Positions 52,757 to 61,468 of a stretch of DNA of 64,000 bases are shown piece by piece; the stretch's first letter is position 1, and every line of letters begins with the position of its first letter. This DNA comes from Clostridiales bacterium (lineage in GTDB: Bacteria; Bacillota; Clostridia; Oscillospirales; Oscillospiraceae), in the NCBI GenBank assembly GCA_902363045.1, contig CABIYX010000015.1:1-64000 (forward strand), read 5' to 3'. A program made the translations under genes and the position numbers. The notes under the pieces are model-generated. The model searched no databases. It saw nothing but the letters and a program-made list of their open reading frames with translations, and had not been told where the DNA came from.

Positions 52757-53962
52757 TCATTTCCGTTCCCGTCTGCTTCGCTTTTTCTTTTTTGGTTCTG
52801 TCGGAGAGGAGAAGGTCTGAATGTAGTCCTGCCGGATCTGTGTCACATCCTGAGAAAGAAAAGCGGCGACACGCTCCTGTTCAGAAGTCTGCTCCGGGAA
52901 AAAGGATGCAAATTTCTGTGCCAGCTGCTCCTCTTTTCCATACAGTTCAAGCGGGCCTTCGTACCCCATTAATTCCTTCAGCACAGAAGTGAACTCCTGG
53001 CAGCGGTTCTCTCGAATCTCCAAATCAACTTTTGCTTTGGCAGTCATACCGTTGAGGTAAAGCACATTCAAGGAAGTATCGTTCCCTGGCCGATACATTG
53101 TGACCCATAAAGCCAGCTTTTTTGAGAGCAGCTTTCCGCCAATCAGCATCCAGTTCTGGCTTCGGTAAATTTCCAGATACTTTTTCATGGCCTCATCTTC
53201 AAACTTGATCGGTTCAAAGTGTTCTCCATCCAGCAGCTGCTCCAACTGTTTTTTGCTGAGGATCTGATTCAAAACTGGTATATTTCGGTAAGGCGCACAT
53301 ACATAGTGTCTCATTTTTTGAAACAGAGCCACAACCAGAACCGCTGTGCCAAGTAAAAACAGGAAAAGCTCTCTGTCCATTTCGATTTTTCCGGTTGCCG
53401 TGATCCAAATACCGCGCAGAACCAGCACGACGCCAAAGCCCCACAGCCCGAAAACCAGCAGCTTTTTCAGCGGATGAAAATGAATCCACTCGATGATCCG
53501 CACCTGCCGTCTGCCGCTCATCGATTCATCACGCAAAAGCCGGCGGGCGGTCCACTGATTCAAAAGTTGTGGAATCCATGCGATCCCAAACAGAAAAGCT
53601 GCAATCCCGGCATAAAGGGCAATCCCGATCCAGCCAATATCCAGATAAGACTCCAAAAGCAGTAACAGAATAATTGGCAGGATCATGGTGAGAAAAAGTG
53701 GTAAAAATGACTTTTTGCGTCCCTTCTGGAGGTTCAGGTCATTTAGAGCAGAAGTGATACAAAAGGCAAAAATCATCACAGCCGACATCCCGCCGGACAC
53801 CCAATTTTTCAGGTCGCCAAAACGCATAACATGTTCGACTCTGTGCATACTCGGAAACTTCCCGGTAATACCCGCGTAGAGGCAAAATCCCAAATAAGCC
53901 AGAGCCAGAAGCGCCCCGACCAGCTTCAAAATTGTTTTTCCAGAAAAGTTTCGTTTCTCCAT
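52757..53962 (-). CDS. Unknown multi-pass membrane protein with PH-like C-terminal domain
   Basis: The 401-residue product has about six hydrophobic segments in its first 225 residues (starting LKLVGALLALAYLGFCLYAG). A soluble C-terminal half follows: a strand-rich segment (SQNWMLIGGKLLSKKLALWVTM, then VLYLNGMTAKAKVDLEI) suggests a PH-like fold by pattern, and it ends in a Lys/Arg-rich tail. The ATG at 53962 follows GGGAG. It is the third gene of a minus-strand operon with the two genes upstream. I recognise no named family. Confidence 0.65.
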   Translation of the reverse strand: MEKRNFSGKTILKLVGALLALAYLGFCLYAGITGKFPSMHRVEHVMRFGDLKNWVSGGMSAVMIFAFCITSALNDLNLQKGRKKSFLPLFLTMILPIILLLLLESYLDIGWIGIALYAGIAAFLFGIAWIPQLLNQWTARRLLRDESMSGRRQVRIIEWIHFHPLKKLLVFGLWGFGVVLVLRGIWITATGKIEMDRELFLFLLGTAVLVVALFQKMRHYVCAPYRNIPVLNQILSKKQLEQLLDGEHFEPIKFEDEAMKKYLEIYRSQNWMLIGGKLLSKKLALWVTMYRPGNDTSLNVLYLNGMTAKAKVDLEIRENRCQEFTSVLKELMGYEGPLELYGKEEQLAQKFASFFPEQTSEQERVAAFLSQDVTQIRQDYIQTFSSPTEPKKKKRSRRERK

Positions 53963-54038
53963 TCTGTTCTCCCAGCAAATCATGGCTTCCGCGCATGAGG
54001 AACGCCTTTTTAAACTCCATGGACCCCGGCCGCCTCAC

Positions 54039-56129
54039 TTACTTTTCCGGTACATGGACGTCCAGCAGGGTCACGCCAAAGGGACTCTCCCGGTGGCAGA
54101 CGTCCAGAGGCTCTCCATTCATGGCCATCTCGAAGATCTTTTCCGGGACGACAAGTTCTATTTCGCTTCCGTTGTCCAGCACAACAGTCAATTCGTAATC
54201 ATCATCCTCCACATCCGGGTCATCCGCATGGCTGTCCACAATGACAGCCGGATAGTGCCGCGCGGGGCCGCTGAGGGCTGCGTTGGCACAGTAATGCAGG
54301 CCGGAGGCAATGGTGATCCCCACCAGACCCATAAAAAGCCCCGCGCCCAGCCGCAGGCGCTTGGGTGTACGCAGGATCAGAAGCACAGTCAAAACAGTAC
54401 CGATCACCAGGACACGCACCAGCCAGCCAAAGCCTAGATCCGCCTCCTGAAGGACAAAACCGTCCCAGATATGATTGACCTGCCAAATGTAAATCAGGCC
54501 GATCAACAAGGCCGGGATCAAGGGAACCTTGATATGCATGGCATTCCACTCCGGGGTGGCGTTTGGAGGCCGGTCTCCGAAGAGCAGCACCGGAGCAAAC
54601 ACCAGGCAGAACACCACAAACGGAATGGGCGCCAGGGCGCCGATCTTCATAACAGTGGTAAACTTCACGCCCAGAAGATACAGCGGGATGGGAGCAATGA
54701 CACCGGCGGCAAACAGGAGCACGACCACCCACAGCCCCGCCCGGATGCCCTTGATATGGTCATGCCAGCGGGTGCGGTACTCCTCCCGCCATTGGACGGT
54801 GCTCTCCTGCTGTTCCTCCTGCCTGGCCTGCTTCTCCATCGCGGGGGTCAGGGTCGCGGCGAGGCCGGTGCTCTCCAGCCACTCTGCAAACCGCGGGATG
54901 CCCCGCATATTGGTCTCGATGGAGGCCAGCTTTTTCCCCTCTTTGTTCCGCAGATGGATGGAGCGGTTGGCTGTCAGCCGAACGGAAGCCACCTGTCCCG
55001 GCGCAAATTCCCGTTTCCTGCCCCAACTGCTGATGTACCACATGGAGTTGTCTTGGAATACAAACAAGGTGCGATTGCGTCCGGCCAGCAGCATCCACAC
55101 GCCCAGCAGCATGAATGGTATCCCAATCAGAGTGCTGACAAATGTCAAGGCAGCGTCAAAAGGCGGTGTCCCAGCCACGATAACGGCTGTCAGCATCATA
55201 ACAAGGGAAAGCACCCACTGGATGATCCCAAGCACGGCGACTATTTTCCGTTCCCTCACAATGACGATTGGTTGTTGCATTTCTTCCGGCTCTTTGTGTT
55301 GGCAGAACAGTAGTATAAGACCAAATCCGAGAAGAATCAGCAACAGCACAACGCCAGTCCATACACCAGCCATATCAAGCGGCTCATTCCCATCGGGAAT
55401 AAAAATCAGCGGAAGCAGGAACAGAACAAAGGCAATGGTGATCCCACCAGAGATCATACAGGGCCACTTACTCCCCGGAGCAGGCAGGTCACAGGCCGGC
55501 TCCAGCGGCTGTTGCGGGGCGCTGTATTCCCTCTGGATGGGTTCCAGCTCCGGAGCCTGCTCCAAGACCTTCCCGCAGTGCGGGCACTGGGGAACATATT
55601 CCATCTCTGAGGAGCGTCCCTTTCCTCCCATTGGTAAAGGTTGGCCGCAGGAAGGACAGACCCAATATTTTTGAAAGACCTGTCTACGGACCCGCTTCAG
55701 GATGACGAGGGACAGGGCCGGGATCAGAAAGACCGGCAAGATCAGACACGGCCCATGGGATACCAGCAGCGCGATCATCACAGCGGTGAGACACACAGCG
55801 GTTAAAATCAGAACGCGGCGGCCCATCCGGGTGGCCTGTTTCGCGGCGGCGAGATAGGTTGCGTTTCCCCGCCTCATCCCGTCGTGTTGAAGATCCAGAA
55901 GAAACGCCTCGATCAGCTCATAGAGATCATCCGGATCGTCTACGTCCCCGCTGGTGAACTGGTCGTACAGCTCCCCATTGACATACAGCTTTACGCCCTC
56001 CCGGTCCACCTCCACCTTACTGTGGAGCCGGGTCATGGTCAGGCGGTCTCCTGAAAAGTCCAGCCCATACCGGGGATACTGCCTCTTCAGGCGGTCATAC
56101 AGGTTTTTGAGGTCTGATTTCTGATACAT
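54039..56129 (-). CDS. Unknown membrane protein with zinc ribbon and PH-like domain
   Basis: The 696-residue protein starts with a soluble region (1-100), then two helices (about 105-145) and a double-CxxC zinc ribbon (C158, C161, C182, C185). A Pro-rich linker and further helices follow. Between residues roughly 375 and 450 lies a strand-rich PH-like stretch (LFVFQDNSMWYISSWGRK ... RGIPRFAEWL). More helices and an acidic C-terminus with DDPDVEDDDYELTVVLDNGSEIEL complete it. The ATG at 56129 has AGGAG at 7 nt; an earlier ATG two codons upstream is too close. Function unknown. Confidence 0.65.
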   Translation of the reverse strand: MYQKSDLKNLYDRLKRQYPRYGLDFSGDRLTMTRLHSKVEVDREGVKLYVNGELYDQFTSGDVDDPDDLYELIEAFLLDLQHDGMRRGNATYLAAAKQATRMGRRVLILTAVCLTAVMIALLVSHGPCLILPVFLIPALSLVILKRVRRQVFQKYWVCPSCGQPLPMGGKGRSSEMEYVPQCPHCGKVLEQAPELEPIQREYSAPQQPLEPACDLPAPGSKWPCMISGGITIAFVLFLLPLIFIPDGNEPLDMAGVWTGVVLLLILLGFGLILLFCQHKEPEEMQQPIVIVRERKIVAVLGIIQWVLSLVMMLTAVIVAGTPPFDAALTFVSTLIGIPFMLLGVWMLLAGRNRTLFVFQDNSMWYISSWGRKREFAPGQVASVRLTANRSIHLRNKEGKKLASIETNMRGIPRFAEWLESTGLAATLTPAMEKQARQEEQQESTVQWREEYRTRWHDHIKGIRAGLWVVVLLFAAGVIAPIPLYLLGVKFTTVMKIGALAPIPFVVFCLVFAPVLLFGDRPPNATPEWNAMHIKVPLIPALLIGLIYIWQVNHIWDGFVLQEADLGFGWLVRVLVIGTVLTVLLILRTPKRLRLGAGLFMGLVGITIASGLHYCANAALSGPARHYPAVIVDSHADDPDVEDDDYELTVVLDNGSEIELVVPEKIFEMAMNGEPLDVCHRESPFGVTLLDVHVPEK

Positions 56130-56163
56130 AGTCATACTCCTTCGGTCGTGACCCACTCTGCTC

Positions 56164-56562
56164 TCACGGTCCTGTCCGCTCCGGCTGAGACTTTTTCCAA
56201 AACAGCCGGACCGTCTGCACAACGAGGAACGGGACCACCCCAAGCACACCGAGCAGGGTGCAGATGGGAAACGCAATGATCCCCAGCAGGAGCCTTCGTC
56301 CCGCATGGATCCTCCACTTGTCCGCGATATGCTGATAGAGCATCAGCCCCGTGGGGATCCCGCCCAGAAGCAGACCCGCGCCGATGATATTGTTTTCAGG
56401 CTCTGCCGGTTCCGGGACCGGCAGGCCTCGTTCTGCAAAGAACGCAAGATAGGCCGGGTCATTCTGCTCTCCGGCCTGGGTCACCGTAACAAAATACCCC
56501 AATAGGCAGCCCAGCAGCAGACATCCCGCCACCAGGATCAGACGCTTCCACCCTTTTTTCAT
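56164..56562 (-). CDS. Small membrane protein of unknown function
   Basis: The 132-residue product begins MKKGWKRLILVAGCLLLGCLLGYFV, which is either a signal anchor or a lipoprotein-like leader without a clean lipobox. Two or three further hydrophobic helices follow (IIGAGLLLGGIPTGLMLY; LLLGIIAFPICTLLGVLGVVPFLVV). It is the first gene of the three-gene operon, 34 bp before the 696-residue gene. A longer frame upstream overlaps the promoter and is rejected. Confidence 0.6.
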   Translation of the reverse strand: MKKGWKRLILVAGCLLLGCLLGYFVTVTQAGEQNDPAYLAFFAERGLPVPEPAEPENNIIGAGLLLGGIPTGLMLYQHIADKWRIHAGRRLLLGIIAFPICTLLGVLGVVPFLVVQTVRLFWKKSQPERTGP

Positions 56563-56596
56563 CCCGCATTGACACCTCTTTCCGCGGTATAACGCG

Positions 56597-56625
56597 ATTA
56601 TAACATCCGCCCGCCCCTTCGTCAC
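56597..56625 (-). promoter_or_regulatory. Promoter of the three-gene membrane-protein operon
   Basis: On the minus strand GTGACG (56620-56625), 17 bp and an extended -10 TGTTATAAT (TATAAT at 56597-56602) lie 35 bp upstream of the 132-residue gene. Confidence 0.75.
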
Positions 56626-56728
56626 CTGTTTTTTGACGCGCGACAGGCACTCAGCTTCCCAAAGAGCGGAAAAATCCAGATCTGCCCGGACGGCGCACAA
56701 CTTTTTCTTCCAAAGAAATCGGATGATG

Positions 56729-56737
56729 TGATATAAT
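56729..56737 (+). promoter_or_regulatory. Extended -10 promoter upstream of the HSP90 leader
   Basis: TGATATAAT is an extended -10 element. The -35 is poor (TTCCAA at 18 bp). Transcription would start near 56744, about 250 nt upstream of the HSP90-family gene. Confidence 0.6.
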
Positions 56738-56743
56738 TAAGAT

Positions 56744-56952
56744 ATTCAGTTTTCTCTGTTCAGAAATTTACAGCCAGAGGTCTTGTTATGGAAGGAAAAC
56801 TGGGACAGCCCCCGGCTGTTCTGTTCCAATATAAAAAATTGATCTTAGCCGAAGAAAAAGCTGCATCCGCTGGTGGATGCGGCTCTTCCCGCGCGGTCTT
56901 TTCACGCCCTGCGCTGTGCTGCCCATACGGCAGTGCGGCGCAAGGCGTTTTT
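56744..56952 (+). ncRNA. Candidate structured leader or small RNA before the HSP90 gene
   Basis: A transcript from the extended -10 promoter would contain a hairpin around GGGACAG/CTGTTCT (about 56800-56826). A second, with arms 56859-56868 and 56875-56884 extended by GAAG/CTTC, follows, and it finishes at a strong terminator (56904-56952). Either a terminated small RNA of about 205 nt or a conditional attenuator for the downstream gene would fit. It matches no RNA class that I recognise. Confidence 0.45.
56904..56952 (+). terminator. Strong terminator within the HSP90 leader
   Basis: About 20 pairs with three wobbles and one mismatch (56904-56923 with 56929-56948) are followed by TTTTT. It lies 42 bp upstream of the HSP90-family start, in the same orientation. 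Confidence 0.8.
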
Positions 56953-56993
56953 GTTATTCAGGCATGATTTTGGATAGAAAGGCAGATAGAACA

Positions 56994-58751
56994 ATGAGCA
57001 ACACCTATCATTTTCAAGTAAATTTAGGCGGGATGCTGGATGTGCTGTCCAACCACCTGTACAAAAGCCCGGATGTATTCCTCCGGGAGCTGCTGCAAAA
57101 CGGCGTGGACGCCGTCACCCTGCGGCAGAAGGAACAGCCGGACTGGACCGGCGGGAAGATCACCATCACCGTGGAGCCGGGCCGCCGCCTGATTTTTCGG
57201 GACAACGGCGCGGGACTCAGCGAGGAGGGCATCCACCGCTTTCTGGCGGTGATCGGCCAGTCCTCCAAGACGGAGCTGGTCAACGGCAGGATTCCTGAGG
57301 ACTACATCGGCCGGTTCGGCATCGGTCTGCTCTCCTGCTTCATGGTGTCGGACTCCATCGTGGTCCACACCCGGCCGGCGGCGGGCGGCGTGGCCCATGT
57401 GTGGACGGGCCTGCCCGACGGTACATATACCCTGGAGCCGCTGGAGGAGTGCCCGGTGGGCACGGCGGTGATCCTGACCGCCAAGCCGGGTATGGAGCAT
57501 TACTTCCAGCCCCGGAAGGTGGCCGAACTGGTGCGCTATTACGGGCTGGCCCTGCCTGTCCCCGTCTATCTGTCCGGCGACCCGGAGCGGCTCAACAGCA
57601 TCCCCGCCGACTTCACCGGCGTCAGCCGCAGTCAGCTGCTCTCCTTTGGCGAGTGGCTCTTTGAGGAGGATTTTCTGGAGGCCATCCCCATCCAGACGCC
57701 CCACATCAGCGGCGTAGCCTATGTCCTCCCCTACCGCACCGCCCCCTCCGCCAAGGGCAGACACCGCATCTACCTGAAGCAGATGCTCCTGACCGAGCGT
57801 GGGGATACCCTGCTGCCGCCCTGGGCCTTCTTTTTGCAGTGCTTCCTCAACACCCGGGGCCTGCGGCCCACCGCCTCCCGGGAGGATTTTTATGAGGACA
57901 GGGCGCTGTCCGACGCCCGGGAGGAGTTTGCCGCCGCGGTGCGCCGCCACCTGGCCCGGCTGGCGGAGGAGGACCCGGACCGGCTGAGGGGTATCGTGTC
58001 CGTCCACGCGGAGGCCATCAAGGCCATGGCGGTCTGGGACGAGGAGCTGTTCCGGCTGTTCATCGACTACCTCAGCTTTGAGACCAGCGAGGGGATCATG
58101 ACCGGCGCGGCCCTGAAACGGGCGGGCCAGGCCGTCTGGGTCCACAGCGTCCCCAAGTTCAAGCAGCTCAAGCCCATCTTCATGGCCCAGGGGCGGCTGC
58201 TCATCTGCACCGGCTATGCCAGCGACCAGGAGTTGATCCAGGCCATGGCGGAGCGCTTCGGCCTGCCCTTCCAGCCCCTCCATGAGGAGGAGATGTTCGA
58301 CACCCTGGAGGACGTCACCGCCGCCGAGCGTCAGCGGGGGGAGCTGCTGCTTCGGGCGGCGGATGAGGCCCTCCTCCCCTTCGAGTGTCAGGCCAAGCTC
58401 CGCCGCTTCCTGCCCGCCGACCTGCCCGTGCTGTACGCCATGAGCGACGAGGTGCAGTTCCTGCGCCAGCTCCAGACCGCCCAGGAGAACAGCAGCGGCA
58501 TCTTCTCCGGGGCGCTGGCCTCCATGCTCTCCGGCGTGGAGGAACGGCCCCTGGCCACCCTCTATCTCAATCTGAACAGCCCCATCGTCCGCCGGCTGGT
58601 CACAACGGCTGATCCGGAACTGCTGGAAATCATGGTGCAGGTGCTGTATGTGCAGGCCCTGCTGGCGGGGGGCCACCCTCTCCGGGGCGGCGAGCTCAAG
58701 ACCATGAACCAGGCCCTGCTGGCCCTGTTGGAGCATACAGCGGGAATTTGA
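56994..58751 (+). CDS. HSP90-family ATPase (HtpG-like variant)
   Basis: The 585-residue protein has the GHKL ATPase domain: FLRELLQNGVDAV (helix with the catalytic Glu and the Asn), IFRDNGAGLSEEGI (nucleotide-binding Asp/Gly) and IGRFGIGLLSCFMV (lid/Gly-rich loop). A middle domain with NTRGLRPTASREDF follows, then a C-terminal domain. It is shorter than classical HtpG (about 620) and diverges at the NASDA motif (NGVDA). The start at 56994 has only a weak AAAGG site. The last 33 bp and the sequence after the stop are partly duplicated at 59304-59398. Confidence 0.88.
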   Translation: MSNTYHFQVNLGGMLDVLSNHLYKSPDVFLRELLQNGVDAVTLRQKEQPDWTGGKITITVEPGRRLIFRDNGAGLSEEGIHRFLAVIGQSSKTELVNGRIPEDYIGRFGIGLLSCFMVSDSIVVHTRPAAGGVAHVWTGLPDGTYTLEPLEECPVGTAVILTAKPGMEHYFQPRKVAELVRYYGLALPVPVYLSGDPERLNSIPADFTGVSRSQLLSFGEWLFEEDFLEAIPIQTPHISGVAYVLPYRTAPSAKGRHRIYLKQMLLTERGDTLLPPWAFFLQCFLNTRGLRPTASREDFYEDRALSDAREEFAAAVRRHLARLAEEDPDRLRGIVSVHAEAIKAMAVWDEELFRLFIDYLSFETSEGIMTGAALKRAGQAVWVHSVPKFKQLKPIFMAQGRLLICTGYASDQELIQAMAERFGLPFQPLHEEEMFDTLEDVTAAERQRGELLLRAADEALLPFECQAKLRRFLPADLPVLYAMSDEVQFLRQLQTAQENSSGIFSGALASMLSGVEERPLATLYLNLNSPIVRRLVTTADPELLEIMVQVLYVQALLAGGHPLRGGELKTMNQALLALLEHTAGI

Positions 58752-58808
58752 TAGCCGGAAAAGGAAGATACATAATGTGATAAAGTTAGCTGCGATAAAC
58801 TGGAATTT
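58719..58808. repeat. Duplicated junction, copy A (HSP90 3' end plus spacer)
   Basis: CTGGCCCTGTTGGAGCATAC through GTTAGCTGCGATAAACTGGA and AATTT is repeated in diverged form at 59304-59398. It spans the last codons of the HSP90 gene, its stop and the spacer before the Imm1-like gene. Confidence 0.8.
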
Positions 58809-58821
58809 ATATGGGGGCAAC

Positions 58822-59187
58822 ATGATAGTTGTAAGTACAGATAAAGGCAATCTTTCTTTCCAATCAGTAGACGATGTATTAAAATTCGTACAAACATCAG
58901 CACAAGAAAATATTGAACTATGGATTAGCGGAAAGCAGCCATATCCCTGTATATCTGTGTGTATTAGCGGAGAATATGCAGCTATCAATTATTTTCAAAA
59001 TGATGCAGGTGATATGTGGCTGTCTTATAATGAGGAAAATCAAGAAGATGTTACTTTTATGGCTGCTGGAGAAGAATGGGAACCAGATGTCAATGCAGTC
59101 ATCAGTATAAACAGTGCGTTTTCTTGCATTAGGGAATTTTGTGCTACTTATGAACGACCTTGTTGTATTCAGTGGCAAGAGTTATAA
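58822..59187 (+). CDS. Imm1-like immunity protein
   Basis: The 121-residue protein resembles the Imm1 immunity family of polymorphic toxin systems: INYFQNDAGDMWLSYN, then FMAAGEEWEPDVNAVISI and a C-terminal FCATYERPCCIQWQEL. The ATG at 58822 follows GGGGGC; an earlier in-frame ATG lies in the repeated spacer. Codons are much more AT-rich than in the core genes, suggesting transfer. No cognate toxin is visible beside it. It is a small soluble protein without signal peptide. Confidence 0.75.
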   Translation: MIVVSTDKGNLSFQSVDDVLKFVQTSAQENIELWISGKQPYPCISVCISGEYAAINYFQNDAGDMWLSYNEENQEDVTFMAAGEEWEPDVNAVISINSAFSCIREFCATYERPCCIQWQEL

Positions 59188-59189
59188 CT

Positions 59190-59276
59190 TCCAGTTTGTC
59201 GAGCAAGCTCACTATCGATCAAGAAAAGGGACCCCGGATTGGAGCCGTCAAACCAGAGAATGGAGAAAATCTGATG
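59190..59276. repeat. Immunity-array linker, copy 1
   Basis: It begins TTCCAGTTTGTCGAGCAAG three bases after the Imm1-like stop and ends CAAACCAGAGA..GGAGAAAAT. The same sequence in diverged form follows the Imm22-like gene (59846-59930), and its first part also follows the third immunity gene (61469). Confidence 0.8.
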
Positions 59277-59303
59277 GAGCGAAAGGCGCGATTGTTGTAT
59301 GTG

Positions 59304-59398
59304 CTGGCCCTGCTGGAGCATACGGCGGGAGCTTGAGAGGCAGAAACGGAAGATACCATGGATAGCGTGATAGAGTTAGCTGCGATAAACTGGAATTT
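59304..59398. repeat. Duplicated junction, copy B (HSP90 tail remnant)
   Basis: This stretch repeats the 3' end of the HSP90 gene (TGTATGTGCTGGCCCTGCTG, then GAGCATACGGCGGGAGCTTGA) and the spacer ending GATAAACTGGAATTT, now placed before the Imm22-like gene. It is non-coding here: a scar of recombination between cassette junctions. Confidence 0.8.
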
Positions 59399-59413
59399 CG
59401 GAGGGATTAAAGT

Positions 59414-59836
59414 ATGAGGCAGGTTGAACAATTAGATATTAGTTATACGACACTGGAAAGTCGATGTTCGATTTTTGTTGGTGTTTGTAAATCGCAGGAA
59501 CTGTTTGAACAATATTGGGAAAAGGATTATGACCTTTTACATAATGACTATATAGGTTTTGAAATGGGTGTTGATTTTGGTATCAATACCTATAATGAAG
59601 ATTTTGCTATTATGATGTTGCGAAAAAACTTGACTACCAAAATAGATGAGCTTGTTAAAGATGCGGAAATTTTTGACATTGATGCGTTAAAAAGACTGTA
59701 TCCTGACGGATTAGACAGACCCTATAATGCAATAATCATTTTGGACAGAGTAAGTTATGATGGCTCAATTCAAGAAGTACAAAATGAAACCTTTGGCTAT
59801 TTCAAGTTTTTGGGGGTATTTGATAGCTGGCAATAA
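59414..59836 (+). CDS. Imm22-like immunity protein
   Basis: The 140-residue protein matches the Imm22 pattern: CSIFVGVCKSQELFEQYWE, FEMGVDFGINTYNEDFAI, then RLYPDGLDRPYNAIIILDRV and FGYFKFLGVFDSW at the end. The ATG at 59414 follows GGAGGG. The gene is strongly AT-rich compared with the core. It is preceded by the HSP90-tail repeat and followed by a linker repeat. Imm22 proteins are immunity factors in polymorphic toxin loci; no toxin is seen here. Confidence 0.8.
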   Translation: MRQVEQLDISYTTLESRCSIFVGVCKSQELFEQYWEKDYDLLHNDYIGFEMGVDFGINTYNEDFAIMMLRKNLTTKIDELVKDAEIFDIDALKRLYPDGLDRPYNAIIILDRVSYDGSIQEVQNETFGYFKFLGVFDSWQ

Positions 59837-59845
59837 TTTAAGCAA

Positions 59846-59930
59846 TTCCAGTTTGTCGAGCAAGTTCGCTACCGATAAAGGAAAGAAGCCCCGGCCTGGA
59901 ACCGCCAAACCAGAGAAGGGAGAAAATGAG
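59846..59930. repeat. Immunity-array linker, copy 2
   Basis: It opens with TTCCAGTTTGTCGAGCAAG and ends in CAAACCAGAGAAGGGAGAAA, like 59190-59276. Its last part supplies the Shine-Dalgarno of the following lipoprotein gene. Confidence 0.8.
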
Positions 59931-60812
59931 ATGTACCGAAAGACAACGAAAAAGCGGCTGCTTTTGTTTGCTGCTCCGGCGTGGGCGGTGGGACTGGCCT
60001 GCCTGCTGTCTGGCTGCATTGCACTGCCAGGGCAGGAGCCGTTTGGAGAAAAGACTTACCCCGTCGAACAGGCCCAGGCAGTCTATGAGAAGCTCTCCGC
60101 TGATATGGAACAGCAGGAATTTATGGATCAGAACGGCTACACCATCCGTATCCTGCCGTTTGTTCGCAACAACGATGTGAGCGATTTCATGTATGACATC
60201 TGCAAAACAGCGGAATACACGGTGTTTGCGGCAGAGGGAGCCTGTGAAGACTATCTCTGGTACAAAGACCGCCTTTACTGCGGCTATTATGATGACAATC
60301 CCATTACTTATCGGGATATGGCGTGGGAGGATCTGAGGTTTGAAGCATATGCGGCAGAGCGATGGAGTATTGCCCAGCAGCTGTTGGAAAGGGATGACCC
60401 AGAGCTGACCTACAAATACATCCCCATGTCCTCTCCGCCTTATTTACTAAAAGCGGCATACCCTGACATAGAACTGGCGGATGGACGGGAGATTCAGTTC
60501 GCTGAGTTATACTTTTATATGGACGAGAACGGCAGCTATGACGGCTTCGGTCTGAGTTGGCAGGAGGATCGCAGGCAGATTGTGTCCATCTCCTATTTTC
60601 CCTATGAGGGCTCCACCAGCTTGCAGGCCGAGCGCAGTATATGGTCCTTCGGCTATGACGCCGGTCTGACAGACGAGGGCGTGCCCGCCCTCTCTGACCA
60701 GAGCGAGGACCGGGAGCGGTGCCAGGCGGTCATCTCCGGTATGGACTTTGACGCTCTGGCCGAGCGGAGCGAATACCGGGAGGACCTGTGTGTTCCGCCT
60801 ATGACCCCATAA
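59931..60812 (+). CDS. Lipoprotein of unknown function
   Basis: The 293-residue protein has a lipoprotein signal: basic start MYRKTTKKR, hydrophobic stretch and lipobox LLSGC with C29 as the lipidated cysteine. The mature part is acidic and Tyr-rich (YTIRILPFVRNNDVSDFMYD, LYFYMDENGSYDGFGLSW). The ATG at 59931 follows GGGAG. A longer frame overlaps the Imm22-like gene and the linker and is not used. I recognise no family. Confidence 0.75.
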   Translation: MYRKTTKKRLLLFAAPAWAVGLACLLSGCIALPGQEPFGEKTYPVEQAQAVYEKLSADMEQQEFMDQNGYTIRILPFVRNNDVSDFMYDICKTAEYTVFAAEGACEDYLWYKDRLYCGYYDDNPITYRDMAWEDLRFEAYAAERWSIAQQLLERDDPELTYKYIPMSSPPYLLKAAYPDIELADGREIQFAELYFYMDENGSYDGFGLSWQEDRRQIVSISYFPYEGSTSLQAERSIWSFGYDAGLTDEGVPALSDQSEDRERCQAVISGMDFDALAERSEYREDLCVPPMTP

Positions 60813-60930
60813 TTCGGGGGCGGAGCGCCGGAGCCGCCAAAACTGGACTTCCATCCCTGGTCTGAGGGAGCGGATCATCTGCTGTTTCAGATGGGAATGA
60901 CAAATCGGAATTGATGGAGGAAATAATAAA

Positions 60931-61464
60931 ATGCTTTCATTACATGAGATAGATTTTTCTAACCGGGATTTTTGGGTAGGTTTTATGGCAACTTCTTTTC
61001 CGACTGCTTTGGAGGAAGAAATGGATATGTCATTGACCGACCTCATGACAGAAAATGGAATGTGTAATAGAAGTTGGTGGGACAATTTTACAAAATATTA
61101 TGATGGTGTTTTAGATGAATCAGACGGTTATGTTGATGAACCGGAAACACTTATTTGCGAACTTGCTCCTACTCAAACATTAAAAATTGAATTTCACCCA
61201 GGGGATACAATATATTTTATCAATGATAGGCAGATTGGTTGTACAGGTGGGCATTACAATATTCAAGTAATTCCATTCAAAGAATTATTAAACGCTATAA
61301 AGGATAAACAAGTATTTCTTTTGTTATTACCCTTAGCGGTTATCAACACTCAAGATAAAAACCAGGCAGCACAAATCATATCAAATGTTTTGCAGGAAAT
61401 CTTTGATAAACACTTATGTAGTCAATATGCAAGTTGTATCGTAACTGGCTTAATGTCAGAATGA
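60931..61464 (+). CDS. Probable immunity protein, possibly Imm19-like
   Basis: The 177-residue AT-rich gene encodes a soluble protein with FWVGFMATSFPTALEEEMD near the start and the central ELAPTQTLKIEFHPGDTIYFINDRQIGCTGGHYNIQ region. The fold looks alpha/beta, like Imm19-type immunity proteins; that family name is tentative. The ATG at 60931 follows GGAGG. Its stop is followed at once by the linker start CTTCCAGCTTGTCGA, as for the other immunity genes. Confidence 0.55.
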   Translation: MLSLHEIDFSNRDFWVGFMATSFPTALEEEMDMSLTDLMTENGMCNRSWWDNFTKYYDGVLDESDGYVDEPETLICELAPTQTLKIEFHPGDTIYFINDRQIGCTGGHYNIQVIPFKELLNAIKDKQVFLLLLPLAVINTQDKNQAAQIISNVLQEIFDKHLCSQYASCIVTGLMSE

Positions 61465-61468
61465 TAAC

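Noticed and set aside
57024..58988. 654-residue minus-strand frame opposite the HSP90-family gene
   Set aside because: The plus strand encodes clear GHKL ATPase motifs; the minus-strand product is a compositional shadow.
60507..61085. Minus-strand 192-residue frame across the lipoprotein/immunity boundary
   Set aside because: Spans two plus-strand genes with good starts and signals; no ribosome-binding site and no domain.
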